From Nansenia antarctica (taxonomy: Eukaryota > Chordata > Actinopteri > Argentiniformes > Microstomatidae), in contig OZ022349.1 of assembly GCA_963989245.1 (NCBI GenBank), positions 30,257,706 through 30,321,705 on the forward strand: 64,000 nucleotides of DNA, read 5' to 3'. The notes beneath the pieces are model-generated. The model was not told the origin of the DNA. It did no database searches and worked only from the letters and a program-made list of their open reading frames with translations. Shown here one piece after another: positions 52,201 through 55,200 of this stretch (position 1 is the stretch's first letter; every line of letters begins with the position of its first letter). The position numbers and the translations under genes are program-made.

Positions 52201-55200
52201 AGTCAACTGTAACAGATCCATGAAAAACACAGAAATGGAGGTCTACTTCATTCAATCCATTTCAACTTTCTAATTTCTCATTTATCTACTTTTAGCTGGA
52301 CTCGACTCAAGTTAGTCACGTTATCTTTCACTAACCTAACCCACCAATCATCAAAGTAATACACTGTCTGTCAAGGAGTGCATTGCTTCTTTCCTTTGAG
52401 TTCCCCTATCAGTGAAAATAAATGATCCAGTCTTACCTGTCACCTCTCTCTCGCAAAGGAAGAGGTATTCTCCATCACACGCTGCGCTCCTCCACTGTCC
52501 TGGTGAGCCTAAAGCCAACTGGAAGCAGTCCGGCTGGCTCTCCCTGCCTCCGACCCCTCTCCGGTGCCTCTCTGTCCCCATATCAGTCTGGTATGGTCCC
52601 TCTCCCCAGCCACCTCTCAACCACACCCACACTCCGGCTTCTCTACACAGAAAAACAGTCAACAAACTATGAACTACGTATGTAACAAATGATACTGGCC
52701 CCCCCCCCACCTGACCTGACCCCTATCTATCTACCCTCCCTCCACCCCCACCCAGAGAGCTTTGGACTGTCTGGATATGAACACTATGAACACTTGAACA
52801 CTTGATCTCTGCACTTTATATTTATATTAATTATGACTCTTGCACTTTGATGTTGGTTTGCACTGTCTTGTCCTGTCTTGCACCTGTCCTGCTGTAAACC
52901 GTGCTCCATTGTTCCAAACCAAATTCCTAACATGTTTACATGTCATGGCAATAAAAGTCTTCTGATTCTGATTCTGATTCTGATTCTGATACTGTTATGA
53001 TAACAGTCAATAGTGAAATGTGACAGAAAACAATAAGGAGGTCTTAAGCTGAGCAGGTCTGTCATCCATGAATATAATCTGTCATGAAAATTCCATCTTT
53101 TAAGACTATGCAGGTTGGTGTTACACAGTAGTACACAGGTCCCCCATACAAGTATGACACAGGTCCCCCATACAATCCAAGGTGCTTTGTGATGCCAAAA
53201 AGCTACTTCCGCCAACTGGAGACCCATCCTGACCTCCCGGACAAACTCAATGAGTTCTATGGGAGGTTTGAACAGTCCCAGTCCCACCTTACTCTCCCCC
53301 CTCCCCCCCCACCACCCCTCCCATTTCACATCCAGGTGGAAGAGGTGAGGGCCATGTTCAGGAAAACCAACAAAAGGAAAGCAGCAGGCCCGGACAGGAT
53401 CAGTTCAGCTGTCCTGAATGTCTGTGCTGATCAACTGGCTCCAATATTCACTAACATTTTCAACACCTCCCTCCGCCAATGCACAGTTCCTCAGTGTTTC
53501 AAGGCCTCTCCTACCTAAAAACCACCCCTCTGATGGACATTTATCAATTTGCTTATCGCACCAACAGATCTGTTGAGGATGCTGTCAACCTAGCCCTCCA
53601 TCACACACTACGACATCTGGAGTCACCCAACACCTACGCCCGCATCCTATTCATTGACTTTAGCTCGGCCTTCAATACAATAGACCCGGTCAATCTCTTC
53701 AATAAACTGATGGACATGAACATTGACCCCTGCATATTACGGAGCTTCCTGTGGAAAAGGCGACAGAGGGTCAAGATGAACAGCCTTTCATCTCGACCCC
53801 TGACCCTCAGCAAAGGCGCCCCCCAGGGCTGCGTCCTCTCACCCTGGCTCTTCTTCCTCTACACCAACCACCTGATATCCCTCCACAGCTCATCACCATT
53901 CTCAAATATGCAGATGACACAACCATAATTGGACTCATAATGAACAACAGCGAGCAGATAGCCCAAGCAGTCACTTGGTGCCTCAATAACAACCTCCAGC
54001 TCAACACAAGAACTCATCATAGACTTCAGGCACAGCACCCCCTCAAAAAACTCCATTAACATCTTTGGAGAACCCATAACTATAACAGATTCTTTAAAAT
54101 GTCTTGGCACTCACATCAGTAACTCACTCAAATGGAACACCAACACAGACTACAAAGCCCACCAACGACTGTTCTTTCTCAGACAGCCCAAAAAATCTAA
54201 GTGAAACAAAACCTCCTCCTTCAGTTCTACACATCCATCATTGAGAGCATACTCACCTCATCCATCACAGTTTGGTACGGCAGCACGGACAGTAAATCAC
54301 TGAAAAAACTACAGCGAATAGTCAAAAAATCATCTAAGATCATCTGCCCCCCTCTGCCATCAGTTGAATCATTATATCTCAAACGCACTACCAATAGAGC
54401 AAATAACATTTAAATAAAATATCTCTGACCCCTCCCACCCTGCTCACCACCTGTTTCAACTGTTGTCCTCTGGACGGCGCTACTGATCCCTGGCCACCAA
54501 AACATCCCGTTTCAAAAACAGTTTTTTCCCCTCTGCTATAAGGACTCTCAACATCTGACTCACTGCACTAACCCTGCCAGATGTACTGCACTTTATAGTT
54601 ATAAATATTTACTATGATTTTGTCTTGTGGTTATGTGTGTACATTGTCCATTGTGACAGTCATGTGTAATGTGTGTATGTATCATTCATTCATTCATTCA
54701 TTCATTCATTCATTCATTCATTCATTCATTCATCTCTTTAGGCTACACATTAACTGTCCCTCTTCCTTCTTTTAGCACGACGACTGACAATGTCAGGTTG
54801 AGGTTAAGCTTACTTTTTTCTACTATGACTGGTGGATAGATTATTCACTTACTTAGTCAAATGTATTTGTTGTAAGTCGCTTTGGAATAAGGCGTCTGCT
54901 AAATGCCAAAAATGTAAATGTAAATGTAAAGTGACTTACGCTGGAAAGGAGCTGTGGATGAACGTCTGTGTTCCAGGACTGCTGACTGTCGCCAGATCTC
55001 CACCGTTGACCTGTCCACACAGATCTTGCGCCTCTGGCCATGATGATGCTGCCGATGAGAGCCAATAGCATCGCAGATTGACCAGATGGATCTGGGCACC
55101 CCTGGGACAAGGGACCCCGTCTGGAGGACAACATCCAGATGTGATGTTCAATAATCAGCACATTGACAACCATTACCAATATACAAGTTGCACTGCATAG